NCBI GenBank assembly: GCA_018238625.1
Contig: JABCSY010000007.1
Location: forward strand, 1 to 64,000
Length of the DNA stretch: 64,000 nt
Direction: 5' to 3'
Source: Promethearchaeota archaeon
GTDB lineage: Archaea > Asgardarchaeota > Lokiarchaeia > Sigyniarchaeales > SOKP01
Part shown: positions 19,145 to 27,044 of the stretch, one piece after another
How positions within the stretch are numbered: position 1 is the stretch's first letter
Layout: each line of letters begins with the position of its first letter
The notes under the pieces: model-generated
What the model saw: the letters and a program-made list of their open reading frames with translations, nothing else
What the model was told of the DNA's origin: nothing
Database searches by the model: none
Made by a program: the position numbers and the translations under genes

Positions 19145-20950
19145 TTGTGGGTGGGTCTTGAAGCAGAAGAATACGATCGCAAATATCAGGATAAGGATTT
19201 ACTGAAACGAATTGTATCTTATTTCTCGCCTTATAAGCGAGCAATGTTTCTTGTAATTTTCTTTCTTACTATCTCATCGCTTACCGTTGCTTTTCAACCG
19301 ATTATAGTTTCTCTAATTATTAGTAATTTAGAAACTACTCCAGATTTAGTCTATATTTTATTCTTAATCTTTATCATTTTCACATTTAGTATTTCAAGCT
19401 GGGTTTTTAATTATATTAGACAGATATATTCTAATCGAGTAATTGGAAGCGTAGTACTAGATATTAGAAGGGACGCTCATCAATCTGTTGTCAATCACGA
19501 TTTGTCTTTTTTTGATAAGAACCCAATAGGAAAAATAGTTTCAAGAATCAATACAGACTCTAGGGACTTCGGAGAGACGGTTGGATTGTCAATTGAGGTA
19601 GTTTCCTCTGTTGTCGTCTTAATTCTTTTAATAATTGTGATGTTAACTGTGAATGTAGTTTTAACTCTCGTTCTCCTTATAACTCTCCCATTATTTTTTG
19701 TAGCAGCGTTGTCATTTAGGAAATTTGCGAGAAAGATGACATTGCTAGGGCAGCGTGCCCTAGCTTCAGTAAACGCCTATACAAAAGAAAGCTTTTCTGG
19801 CATCCAAATAGCAAAAACATTCAGGCGAGAAAAAAAAGTTTACGATGACTTTATTCAAGTGAATAACCAATCTTATAAGGTGAATTTAAAAAGAGCTTTC
19901 TTGTTGAATGCTATCTTTCCTACTCTTGGTTTAATTCAAGGTTTTGTTACGATGTTGTTAATTTTAATAGGAAGTAACTTAGTAATAGAAGGGTTTGTCG
20001 GAGTAGGAGAATTAGTTCTCTTCATTCAAAGCATAAATCTATTATTTTTTCCCTTACTCGTTATAGCATCTTTCTGGCCTATGTTTCAAACGGGGATGGC
20101 CGCTTCAGAGAGAATTTTTGCAATAATAGATACTCTCCCTCTTGTTGTTCAAAAAGACAGCATTAAGCCTTCAAAACTAAAAGGTGAAATCGAATTCAAG
20201 AATTTATCTTTTGGATATGATAAAGCTAAACTAATATTTGATAACTTCTCGCTAAAGATTAACCCCGGAGAATCAATTGCTCTCGTTGGCCATACTGGGG
20301 CGGGTAAATCTAGTATTGCTAAATTAATCGCTAGATTCTACGAATTTCAAGGTGGAGAAATTTTAGTTGATGGCAAGAGTATTAGGGATTACGATCTCAA
20401 CGAATACCGGAAGCACATAGGCATTATCCCACAAACACCGTTCTTATGGGCTGATACTGTAGAAAACAATATCAAATATGGGTGTGAATCTGCCACAGAA
20501 AAAGATGTACTTAACGCACTAAGTATAAGTGGCGGGTCCGAATGGGTGGAAAGCTTATCAAAAGGTTTAAGAACTGAAGTACGCGAGAGAGGGACGCTTC
20601 TATCGATGGGACAGCGCCAATTAGTGGTTTTTGCTCGCGTATTGTTAGAAAGCCCTTCAATTCTTATCTTAGACGAAGCAACGGCTTCAGTCGATCCATT
20701 TACTGAAACAAAAATTCAGGACGCTTTAGAAAAAACGATTGAAGGACGCACTTCAATTATTATTGCTCATCGCTTATGGACCGTTAGACACGTTGATAGA
20801 ATTGTCGTTCTGGATCACGGTAAAATAGTGGAAGAAGGAAATCACGATGAATTAATGAAACGAGGAGGTACTTACGCCAACCTTTATAACACTTATTTCC
20901 GACATCAATCTCTTCAATACATTGAGGATATGGGAAAATCTAACATCTAA
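19145..20950 (+). CDS. Heterodimeric ABC exporter, subunit B (degenerate signature)
   Basis: A 601-residue exporter half with six membrane helices and a nucleotide-binding domain. Walker A GHTGAGKSS and Walker B ILILDEATASVD are canonical, including the catalytic Glu, and the switch His is in IIAHRL. The signature is LSMGQRQ instead of LSGGQ. In a head-to-tail dimer this signature faces the ATP bound by subunit A, which lacks the catalytic Glu. Both defects therefore fall in one composite site, as in known asymmetric exporters. Start TTG at 19145 is chosen from the upstream AAGGAGGTGAG. Confidence 0.93.
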   Translation: MWVGLEAEEYDRKYQDKDLLKRIVSYFSPYKRAMFLVIFFLTISSLTVAFQPIIVSLIISNLETTPDLVYILFLIFIIFTFSISSWVFNYIRQIYSNRVIGSVVLDIRRDAHQSVVNHDLSFFDKNPIGKIVSRINTDSRDFGETVGLSIEVVSSVVVLILLIIVMLTVNVVLTLVLLITLPLFFVAALSFRKFARKMTLLGQRALASVNAYTKESFSGIQIAKTFRREKKVYDDFIQVNNQSYKVNLKRAFLLNAIFPTLGLIQGFVTMLLILIGSNLVIEGFVGVGELVLFIQSINLLFFPLLVIASFWPMFQTGMAASERIFAIIDTLPLVVQKDSIKPSKLKGEIEFKNLSFGYDKAKLIFDNFSLKINPGESIALVGHTGAGKSSIAKLIARFYEFQGGEILVDGKSIRDYDLNEYRKHIGIIPQTPFLWADTVENNIKYGCESATEKDVLNALSISGGSEWVESLSKGLRTEVRERGTLLSMGQRQLVVFARVLLESPSILILDEATASVDPFTETKIQDALEKTIEGRTSIIIAHRLWTVRHVDRIVVLDHGKIVEEGNHDELMKRGGTYANLYNTYFRHQSLQYIEDMGKSNI

Positions 20951-21156
20951 TAAGTTTCATTGGCTATTTTTTTTTTCCAAATTTAATTGAATAGTAGCTT
21001 TTTTTACCGAATGATTAATATATGTTATTTTGATTCCTTACTATAGTAAGTCCGATTAAAAATCAATTCATTTTAAAAAAGAAGATGGAAAATACTGAAA
21101 TAACTGGTTATAAATGCGTTTTACAGAAATATTTTAGTCAATTCTCCATCATGAAA

Positions 21157-21249
21157 GAAGCGGTCTCGAGATGCTGGATGCAATAGCGCTGATGTGGCCC
21201 TTGAAGGCTACTACGGAAAAGGTTTAGCCATTACGGACTAGAACGCTTC
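21157..21249 (+). ncRNA. Candidate structured non-coding RNA (strand inferred)
   Basis: I count 48 G/C in 93 bases, about 52%, in surroundings near 30%. The ends pair: GAAGCG with CGCTTC, then TCT with AGA after a single mismatch. Inside, GGCTA (21206-21210) can pair with TAGCC (21225-21229), or GGCC with GGCT across CTTGAA. No family I know (tRNA, 5S, SRP, RNase P, C/D, H/ACA, riboswitch) fits convincingly. In AT-rich archaea, GC-rich islands between genes are a good sign of structured RNA. The plus strand is suggested by the TATA-like box upstream. Confidence 0.5.
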
Positions 21250-21250
21250 A

Positions 21251-21267
21251 ATGATAATTATTATCAT
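21251..21267. repeat. Perfect inverted repeat after the candidate RNA
   Basis: ATGATAAT, one T, ATTATCAT. It starts two bases after the closing stem of the GC-rich element. It may be a DNA operator or the foot of a 3' hairpin; a one-base loop would have to open in RNA. Confidence 0.5.
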
Positions 21268-21317
21268 AAGCAGATATAGTGTTATTTTAAGTCTATGATT
21301 AAAAAAGCTATATTCTA

Positions 21318-21348
21318 GAATTATGAGAGGGTATATGAACCATAATTC
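21318..21348. repeat. Hairpin: GAATTATG ... CATAATTC
   Basis: Eight perfect pairs close a 15-base loop (AGAGGGTATATGAAC). It is the third paired element in this spacer, so the RNA could extend to about 21350. Confidence 0.45.
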
Positions 21349-21382
21349 AGTTCAATTTAGGTTTAAGATGATTATAGCATAG

Positions 21383-21409
21383 ATAGAAAGGTTTAAATAA
21401 TAGAAAGGT
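21383..21409 (+). promoter_or_regulatory. Promoter with a duplicated decamer around the TATA box
   Basis: ATAGAAAGGT occurs at 21383-21392 and again at 21400-21409. Between and overlapping them is TTTAAATA (21392-21399), a TATA-like box with a purine-rich BRE before it. Transcription would start near 21420-21425, ahead of the GTG at 21459. The decamer spaced by 17 bases could be a regulator site. Confidence 0.5.
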
Positions 21410-21458
21410 CTTTTATCTAGTAATGCAAGATTTAGAGAGATGATTTAATAAAGCCAAA

Positions 21459-22199
21459 GTGCCTGTTAAGATCAAAAAGGAACCCTTAAGTTCTATCAGG
21501 CTATCGATTAACAATCAAGATATCTTCCGAATGAGTATCAATACACGGGGGAAAAAACACAAGAGAGAATATTTTAGAATCTATTATGGTCACCCAGAGA
21601 ATGATATTAGGGTAATTGATACCGATTCTAAAAATCAACAATTGATTTTACTTGTGAATGAACCTGAAAGGAAATATACTGTGAGAATCTGGGAACCTAA
21701 AAAAAGCGTTTGGTTATCTCAAACTCAAAAATCTCCTAATTTTTTAAGGAAGTATTTAATAGGGATGGACGAAAGCCATCTTTTTATCGCAGAATTACCA
21801 AATAACTTAGGGCCAATCAACAAAATCAAGGATGCTCATAAAGTATTAAAACCAAATAATGTTTTGGAGAAAGAAAAGAAAACAAACAGAATTAAAAGAC
21901 AAGGAGAATGGTTTTTTATTCCAACTACTCAAAAAGAAATAGAATTAATTGAAGATAATTCTAATTTAATAAAAAAGAAGACACCCTTAAGAAGTAATGT
22001 ACGGAGATCGCGTAATTCTCATATTGCTGACCAATTAATTAATATCGGTGAAGAGCAATTTGTAAGCGGAAGGATCTCCCATATTGAACATAAAACTTTA
22101 AAGTTACAGGGTTGGTTTAAAGTTGTAATAAATAATGAAGTTAGAATATCAGCAACATCTAGAAACCAAATCTATAATGGAGTAAAGTTTATAGATTAA
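21459..22199 (+). CDS. Conserved-looking hypothetical protein with RQGEWFFIP motif (246 aa)
   Basis: I cannot name this protein. It is soluble and basic. The N-terminal ~115 residues are beta-rich (EYFRIYYGHPENDIRV, LILLVNEPERKYTVRIWEP). The middle has RQGEWFFIPTT, and the C-terminal third has HIADQLINIGE and VSGRISHIEHKTLKLQGWF. The start is GTG 21459, placed after a good TATA-like box; no ATG lies nearby in frame. A 60-residue Cys/His-rich protein follows 16 bases later, so the two probably work together. The sharp motifs suggest a conserved family. Confidence 0.7.
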   Translation: MPVKIKKEPLSSIRLSINNQDIFRMSINTRGKKHKREYFRIYYGHPENDIRVIDTDSKNQQLILLVNEPERKYTVRIWEPKKSVWLSQTQKSPNFLRKYLIGMDESHLFIAELPNNLGPINKIKDAHKVLKPNNVLEKEKKTNRIKRQGEWFFIPTTQKEIELIEDNSNLIKKKTPLRSNVRRSRNSHIADQLINIGEEQFVSGRISHIEHKTLKLQGWFKVVINNEVRISATSRNQIYNGVKFID

Positions 22200-22215
22200 A
22201 TAAAATGGAATTAAC

Positions 22216-22398
22216 ATGTCAAGAACATACGTAAAAGGTAGAATCAGTAAGGATAAAAGAAGGGGTTTTAAGCGTACTAAATGCTTTCATGTCGGTTATT
22301 GTCATTGTTGTAATTCTCGAAGAAAAGATTTGAGAAAGGCTAAAGAAAGAGAGGAGATAGAATCAATATTGAATGAATATCATTCAAGAAAGGGGTAA
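22216..22398 (+). CDS. Small Cys/His-rich basic protein (60 aa), likely zinc-binding
   Basis: The centre reads CFHVGYCHCCNSRRKD, with four Cys and two His in 13 residues, flanked by Lys/Arg-rich ends and a charged helix (KAKEREEIESILNEY). This suits a small zinc-stabilised RNA- or DNA-binding protein. It follows the RQGEWFFIP protein by 16 bases in an apparent two-gene operon. I do not recognise a named family. Confidence 0.65.
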   Translation: MSRTYVKGRISKDKRRGFKRTKCFHVGYCHCCNSRRKDLRKAKEREEIESILNEYHSRKG

Positions 22399-22548
22399 TT
22401 TAAAGTTTTATTTTTATAATAAAAGAAACTTTTTTATTTGATAACTTCGAAATTAGATTAATAGTATTTAATATCAATATCTCAATAAAAAAGAGGTAGT
22501 TAAATCATTTTAAACGTTGAAAATTGGAAAAATAAAGCAGTAATTGGA

Positions 22549-23178
22549 ATGATCCTTGGGCAGGTTTTGTTTTTAATCTTAGTCTTTCTAGCTATGATTT
22601 TTTACGCCGGTGGTACGCGCGATAATCCCGCCCTTATAGGATATTCGTTTTGGGGAAATACTATCAGCGATTCAGGACGAATTATAGCGTGGTCGGGCCT
22701 TCTAAATACAACTTCAATGGTGTTTTTATCAACTGCGTTAATAGTATACGCTGTTTCCTTTATGCCCTTTTATATCATAGTTTCTAAATTGTTTTCGGAG
22801 GGAAAGATAGAAAAATACGCAAGTAAAATCGGTTGTATTTTAGGCGTTATCTTTTCCTTGTCATACATTGGAATAGCATTCACTCCTGCTGATGTATTAT
22901 ATACGCCGCACATGATATTCGTTTTGATCGGTTATATATGTGCTTTTGTTATGGCCGTGTTTTTTACTATCGCATTTTTTAAAAACAAAGAATTCTCAAA
23001 TATCTACGCGATAATATTTGCCCTTTTTACAATATTCTATTTTGTTACGCAAATAATTGCTCTAGTAGGGCTCTCATCGGACAGGAACTTAATGGTACTC
23101 ATGCAAAAACTCGGAACATTCGTTAGTATCGGGGTTTTCTTCATAATCGGTTATGGAATATGGAAATTTGAGAAATAA
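22549..23178 (+). CDS. Six-helix membrane protein, DUF998-like
   Basis: 209 residues with about six membrane helices. Features such as GYSFWGNTISDSGR after helix 1 and FTPADVLYTPHMIFVLIG between helices 3 and 4 resemble DUF998-type integral membrane proteins. Function is unknown. The first ATG is 22549, but the frame is open and protein-like for 14 codons upstream (NVENWKNKAVIG). No ATG, GTG or TTG lies there; an ATT at 22507 stands nine bases after GAGGT (22493-22497), so a non-standard start is possible. Confidence 0.72.
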   Translation: MILGQVLFLILVFLAMIFYAGGTRDNPALIGYSFWGNTISDSGRIIAWSGLLNTTSMVFLSTALIVYAVSFMPFYIIVSKLFSEGKIEKYASKIGCILGVIFSLSYIGIAFTPADVLYTPHMIFVLIGYICAFVMAVFFTIAFFKNKEFSNIYAIIFALFTIFYFVTQIIALVGLSSDRNLMVLMQKLGTFVSIGVFFIIGYGIWKFEK

Positions 23179-23279
23179 ACTCCATTTCTTTTTTATTTTA
23201 CATTAATTATTATACTAATTCATATTAAAGGAGTAAATAAGTATTTCAAATTAATATTTAGCAACTTAAAGGGGTTAAG

Positions 23280-24206
23280 ATGAACGAAAAATATTTTAAA
23301 AATAAAAACGCAGTAATTACTGGAGCTGCAAGCGGGATTGGCCGAACTTTAGCCTTAGAACTCGCCAAAATGGGAACTAACCTCGTGATTTCAGATATTA
23401 ACTTAGAGAGATTAGAGAAGGTAAAAGAAGAAGCGGAATCATATAAAGTTAAAGTGGTCTTAAACAAGTGTGATGTCTCAAAAAAATCGGATGTTAAAAG
23501 CTTGCGAGATACAACCCTCTCAAACATGAAAGATATACATTTTCTTTTTAGCAACGCAGGAACAGCGGCAGGCGGATATCTCGAAAGTTTTTCAAACGAA
23601 ATATGGAGAAATGTTATCAATGTAAACATATGGGGCATGGTTAATTTAGTTAATGCGTTCATTCCTAAAATGGTAGAACAAGGTTTCGGGCACATTATTG
23701 TAACCAGCTCTATTGCGGGAATAATTGGAGCTGGAGGATTAATTCCGTATAGTACATCTAAGTTTGCTAACTTTGGGTTCTGTGAAGCTTTGTACGGAGA
23801 GTTTAAAGATAAAGGAATAGATGTTTCTATTATTTGCCCGTTCCCTATTAAAACTAATCTAATTGAGACGGCGAAAATGAGTATTCCTCCCGATTTGCTC
23901 AATAAATACAGTCAAGAACAATTAGCTAAAGCCTTTGAAATTGGAAAGGAGCACTATTGGAACGAGTTTACAAAGGAAGGATACGAATTAGAGCGTGCAA
24001 TACGCATTTATCTAAAAAAAGTCGCTAAAAAGAAGCTTTATATAAGCGAACATAAAATAGCGAGATTTCTCTTTTTCATAAAAGGGCTATGGCCAAATTT
24101 TTATAAAAAGCTCGTGAGGAAGGTAGGAGCTGATCACTGTGGCGTATTGGACGAATCAACTCAAAAAGCCATTGAATTCATGGATAACATGTTAGAAAAA
24201 TATTAA
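23280..24206 (+). CDS. Short-chain dehydrogenase/reductase (SDR)
   Basis: 308 residues. The cofactor motif TGAASGIG (residues 14-21) with an Asp after strand 2 (VISDIN) suggests NAD(H) binding or mixed use. NAG is at NAGTAAGG, the catalytic Ser is in VTSSIAG, and YxxxK is YSTSKF. The C-terminal ~70 residues extend beyond the classical ~250-residue length and are basic and hydrophobic, which could allow membrane association, as in lipid-modifying SDRs. The substrate is unknown. It is convergent with glnA. Confidence 0.93.
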   Translation: MNEKYFKNKNAVITGAASGIGRTLALELAKMGTNLVISDINLERLEKVKEEAESYKVKVVLNKCDVSKKSDVKSLRDTTLSNMKDIHFLFSNAGTAAGGYLESFSNEIWRNVINVNIWGMVNLVNAFIPKMVEQGFGHIIVTSSIAGIIGAGGLIPYSTSKFANFGFCEALYGEFKDKGIDVSIICPFPIKTNLIETAKMSIPPDLLNKYSQEQLAKAFEIGKEHYWNEFTKEGYELERAIRIYLKKVAKKKLYISEHKIARFLFFIKGLWPNFYKKLVRKVGADHCGVLDESTQKAIEFMDNMLEKY

Positions 24207-24225
24207 AAAAAAATATTAGATTGAT

Positions 24226-25584
24226 TTAGAGGCGAGTAATGTATCTATTCCGTTCCCACTCGCTTACAACAACTCGATAGGCGTCGTTCTCCTCTAGTTT
24301 CGCGTAATAGAAGTTTTTAAATGGTTCTTCTCCAAACACTTCCTTTAAAAAATCTGAATTTCTAAACTCATTCAAGGCTTCGCTTAAACTTCCAGGTAGG
24401 GAGTTAATTCCTTCTTTTATCATCTCTTTCGTTGTTAAATTGTAGACGTTTCTATCCGTTGGTTCAGTGATTTCTATATCGTCTGATAAAATTCCGTCCA
24501 TTCCAGCCGATAAAAGGACGGCAAATTGTAAGTATGGATTTCCAGCAGGGTCAGGACATCTTATCTCGCATCGAGCAGCAGTAGTTTTACCGTGAAAGTC
24601 AGGCACTCTTATTAAAGGTGACCTGTTCCTAAAACCCCACGCAATATAAACGGGTGCCTCAAACCCTGGAACAAGTCGCTTGTAAGAGTTAGGCCAACTG
24701 CTTAAAACCGCACACATAGCTTTCGCGTGTTTAAGTTGACCAGCGATCCACTTCTTCATAGTATGAGAAATAAAAGCTGGATCGGATTCATCGTAAAATA
24801 GGTTTACTCCGTTTCTCCAAAGGCTCTGATGTACGTGCATCCCAGAACCATTTATACCAGCAAAAGGTTTGGGCATAAATGTTGCCGTCATGTTATTCTT
24901 TGCGGCTACTGTTTTAACTATCATTTTAATTGTATTCGTATTGTCAGCAGTTTCTACTGCTTTACCATAGCGAAAATCGATTTCGTGCTGTCCTAATGCA
25001 ACCTCGTGGTGTAAACATTCTATCTCAATTCCAAAAGCGTCGCAATATTCAGCAATCGTATATCTCATTTTTTCGTTAATATCGTAAGGATCGTAATCAA
25101 AATATCCTCTCATATCTGACGGCTTAAACGCTGCTTCTCTAGATTGTTGTTCTAACATAAAAAATTCCATTTCTGGTGCGCAATAAAAAGTAAATCCTTG
25201 TTTTTCCGCCTTTTTAACGGCTTTTTGAAGAATATAGCGAGGATCGCCTTCATATCTCGTACCATCAGGATTATATATGTCGCAAAAAACGCGAGCTACC
25301 TTTCTATTGTCGTTCCTCCAAGGAACAATGTAAAAAGTGCTGGGATCTGGTACCGCTACTTTATCAGATTCCTCTATCGCTCCATAACCAGTTACAGAAC
25401 TTCCATCAAAGTTCTCGCCTATATCAAAAAATTCTTCGATCCTTTTCGAATTTATCTCAAAAGACTTAATAATACCTTGAATATCGGTAAACTGAAGGTA
25501 TATAAATTTAATATCTTCCTCTTTAACCTTCTCGATTACCGCTTCACATAACCCTTTTCTCTTCGGATCTTCCTTTTCAATCAT
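24226..25584 (-). CDS. glnA: Glutamine synthetase, type I
   Basis: 452 residues, the normal length of GSI-alpha. Visible landmarks are NFDGSSVTGYG near residue 58, the metal/glutamate site PEMEFFML, GINGSGMHVHQSLW, the ATP-binding stretch around NSYKRLVPG, and RNRSPLIRVP. It makes glutamine from glutamate, ammonia and ATP in the cytoplasm. With the two glutamate dehydrogenases at 47576 and 49112 it forms the ammonium-assimilation capacity of the window. An AGGGAA/TTCCCT inverted repeat lies 38-52 bases upstream of the start. Confidence 0.97.
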   Translation of the reverse strand: MIEKEDPKRKGLCEAVIEKVKEEDIKFIYLQFTDIQGIIKSFEINSKRIEEFFDIGENFDGSSVTGYGAIEESDKVAVPDPSTFYIVPWRNDNRKVARVFCDIYNPDGTRYEGDPRYILQKAVKKAEKQGFTFYCAPEMEFFMLEQQSREAAFKPSDMRGYFDYDPYDINEKMRYTIAEYCDAFGIEIECLHHEVALGQHEIDFRYGKAVETADNTNTIKMIVKTVAAKNNMTATFMPKPFAGINGSGMHVHQSLWRNGVNLFYDESDPAFISHTMKKWIAGQLKHAKAMCAVLSSWPNSYKRLVPGFEAPVYIAWGFRNRSPLIRVPDFHGKTTAARCEIRCPDPAGNPYLQFAVLLSAGMDGILSDDIEITEPTDRNVYNLTTKEMIKEGINSLPGSLSEALNEFRNSDFLKEVFGEEPFKNFYYAKLEENDAYRVVVSEWERNRYITRL

Positions 25585-25621
25585 TTTTTACATCAATTTA
25601 TATTATTTACAATTCTGACAA

Positions 25622-25636
25622 AGGGAAAAGTTCCCT
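25622..25636. promoter_or_regulatory. Inverted repeat AGGGAA-AAG-TTCCCT upstream of glnA
   Basis: Two perfect six-base arms with a three-base centre, 38 bases before the glnA start. In methanogens NrpR binds GGAA-N6-TTCC ahead of glnA; here the same GGAA/TTCC ends are present but spaced by three, so the comparison is only suggestive. It could alternatively act as an RNA hairpin in the leader. Confidence 0.45.
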
Positions 25637-25687
25637 ATTTTTATTTTATAAATATAATTGATATTAAAAACATATAAATTTTAGGGT

Positions 25688-25750
25688 CTTTATAAAGGAT
25701 ATGAATCTTTATGATAGTCCATTTATAAAGGGTATAAAATTCTATGATAG
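25688..25750. repeat. Pair of ~30-bp direct repeats upstream of glnA
   Basis: Copy 1 (25688-25717) and copy 2 (25720-25750) share TTTATAAAGG-x-TAT and the ending TATGATAG, with changes between. They are arranged head to tail about 32 bases apart, three DNA turns, which is typical of cooperative regulator sites. TTTATAAA may also be the TATA box. Confidence 0.45.
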
Positions 25751-25949
25751 AAATTTAAAAAACATTTATGTTCCCTTTAATAATCGAAATCTTTTTTTTG
25801 GAATATTCAAAAAGTAAACTATCAGTAGAATTCATTAAAGCTCTCTAAAGATTCTATATAAGATTTTATTGAATTTGGAATGTCTGGATCCGCTTGATCG
25901 ACATTACTAACATCTAAAGATTTTTAAAAGCGAATAGAAATTTATGGAT

Positions 25950-26894
25950 TCAAAAAAAATCCATATCATGACTTAACATAGGGTTTTTTTCCGTACATGG
26001 AACCCCAAATTGGCAAAATTCACAACCTACAAGGAAAATATCTTCTTTTAATTTCCAGTTAATACGCCGGGAATCAGGCTTCAGAATTGAACCAAGACGC
26101 GGTACCATTTTTCTTGCAACCTTCATACGGTATTTATTACATTTTACTTTATTATGTCCTTTTACTGTAATCGCATTAGCAGGGCACTTGTTTATGCATT
26201 CTTTGCAAATTCCTTTTGCATAATATAAACAATTGGCATAAGGTTCATCGCTCTTTCTTCGAGAAATTTTGATTGGGGCATTAGTAACCACTGAGGCTAA
26301 TCGAATATTACATCCTACTTCAGTGATAAGTCCTTCGTGCAAACTGAAGGTTCCTAATCCCGCAGCAAAAGCGATATATCTTTCAGACCAAGTAGAATAA
26401 TACCCTCCTTTTAAAACAATCGAATAAGAATCACTAAACAACCCAGATATAGCATTATAATTTTTTTCTTTAAAGAAATTAATTGTTTGCTTTATTAAAT
26501 ACCTTTTGAATTCATTTCCATAATTTCTAGCAACGGAATAGATTTCAGCTGGTAATGTTATTTTAGGTAATACAATTGGGTTATTACTTTCCTTGCGAAT
26601 CTTATCAACAAAAGGAAACACTATTGATACTACATAAAGGTCCGATGCTGGCAATTGATCTTGACCACTTGCTATCCACATTTCTAGAGGTGTTAAATGT
26701 TTCTGACCTATAATTTTTTTAAACTTATGAAAAATGGGATCATTGCCTTGAGCAACGCCTACTAATGGATGAGAAAAAATATTTCCACCCCCATATTTCT
26801 CTGGAAGACGGTTAAGCTTACTAATTTTAAATTCTTCTTCTAAAAATCCTAATAATTCATCATTCATTAATCCTAAAGAATTAGATTGCTCCAT
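25950..26894 (-). CDS. QueG-like iron-sulfur protein
   Basis: 314 residues. The C-terminal third has a ferredoxin-type cluster, CKECINKCP with a further Cys in KVKCNKY, and a second Cys group CEFCQFGVPC. The N-terminal part includes AFAAGLGTFSLHEGLIT, which resembles the cobalamin/substrate region of epoxyqueuosine reductase-like proteins (AWLAGLGWIGKN type). True QueG makes queuosine, which archaea do not use in the same way, so this is probably a relative with another reductive role. The next gene is also an Fe-S protein, though separated by ~150 bases. Confidence 0.75.
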   Translation of the reverse strand: MEQSNSLGLMNDELLGFLEEEFKISKLNRLPEKYGGGNIFSHPLVGVAQGNDPIFHKFKKIIGQKHLTPLEMWIASGQDQLPASDLYVVSIVFPFVDKIRKESNNPIVLPKITLPAEIYSVARNYGNEFKRYLIKQTINFFKEKNYNAISGLFSDSYSIVLKGGYYSTWSERYIAFAAGLGTFSLHEGLITEVGCNIRLASVVTNAPIKISRRKSDEPYANCLYYAKGICKECINKCPANAITVKGHNKVKCNKYRMKVARKMVPRLGSILKPDSRRINWKLKEDIFLVGCEFCQFGVPCTEKNPMLSHDMDFF

Positions 26895-27044
26895 TTTTAA
26901 AATTTTATTAAATTTTCAATTTTCATTTATATTTTGAACCGTTTAATATATAGGAAATATTGATTTTTAAAATATTTCATAAAATAAAGGTATTAAAACT
27001 AAAAGAAGATATAATTTTTAGAGTTCGATTTTAAAAAATGGATT

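Larger units (their letters stand above)
20951..21458. other. 508-base intergenic region rich in RNA-like structure
   Basis: There is no protein gene here. It holds a 93-base segment of about 52% GC bounded by a stem, two further inverted repeats, and the promoter of the next gene. A TATA-like TTATAAAT near 21109-21116 would place a transcription start about 20 bases before the GC-rich segment. The parts are listed separately. Confidence 0.5.
25585..25949. other. Intergenic region upstream of glnA
   Basis: 365 bases without a gene. It contains the inverted repeat (25622-25636) and a ~30-base direct repeat pair (25688-25750), both listed. I see nothing else ordered in it apart from a lone TTCCC near 25772. 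Confidence 0.5.

Noticed and set aside
21157-21249. Hammerhead ribozyme (CTGATG at 21189 and GAAA at 21217)
   Set aside because: The CTGATGA core is broken at its last base and the stems around GAAA do not pair properly.
21157-21249. tRNA, C/D or H/ACA guide RNA
   Set aside because: There is no T-loop, no C and D box pair with correct spacing, and no ACA just after the closing stem on either strand.
23258-23902. Long minus-strand frame opposite the SDR gene
   Set aside because: The SDR protein has all family motifs; the opposite frame is a shadow.
25950-26894. Calling the Fe-S protein a true epoxyqueuosine reductase (queG)
   Set aside because: Only the Cys arrangement and a short motif match, and queuosine synthesis is not expected in an archaeon, so no gene symbol was given.
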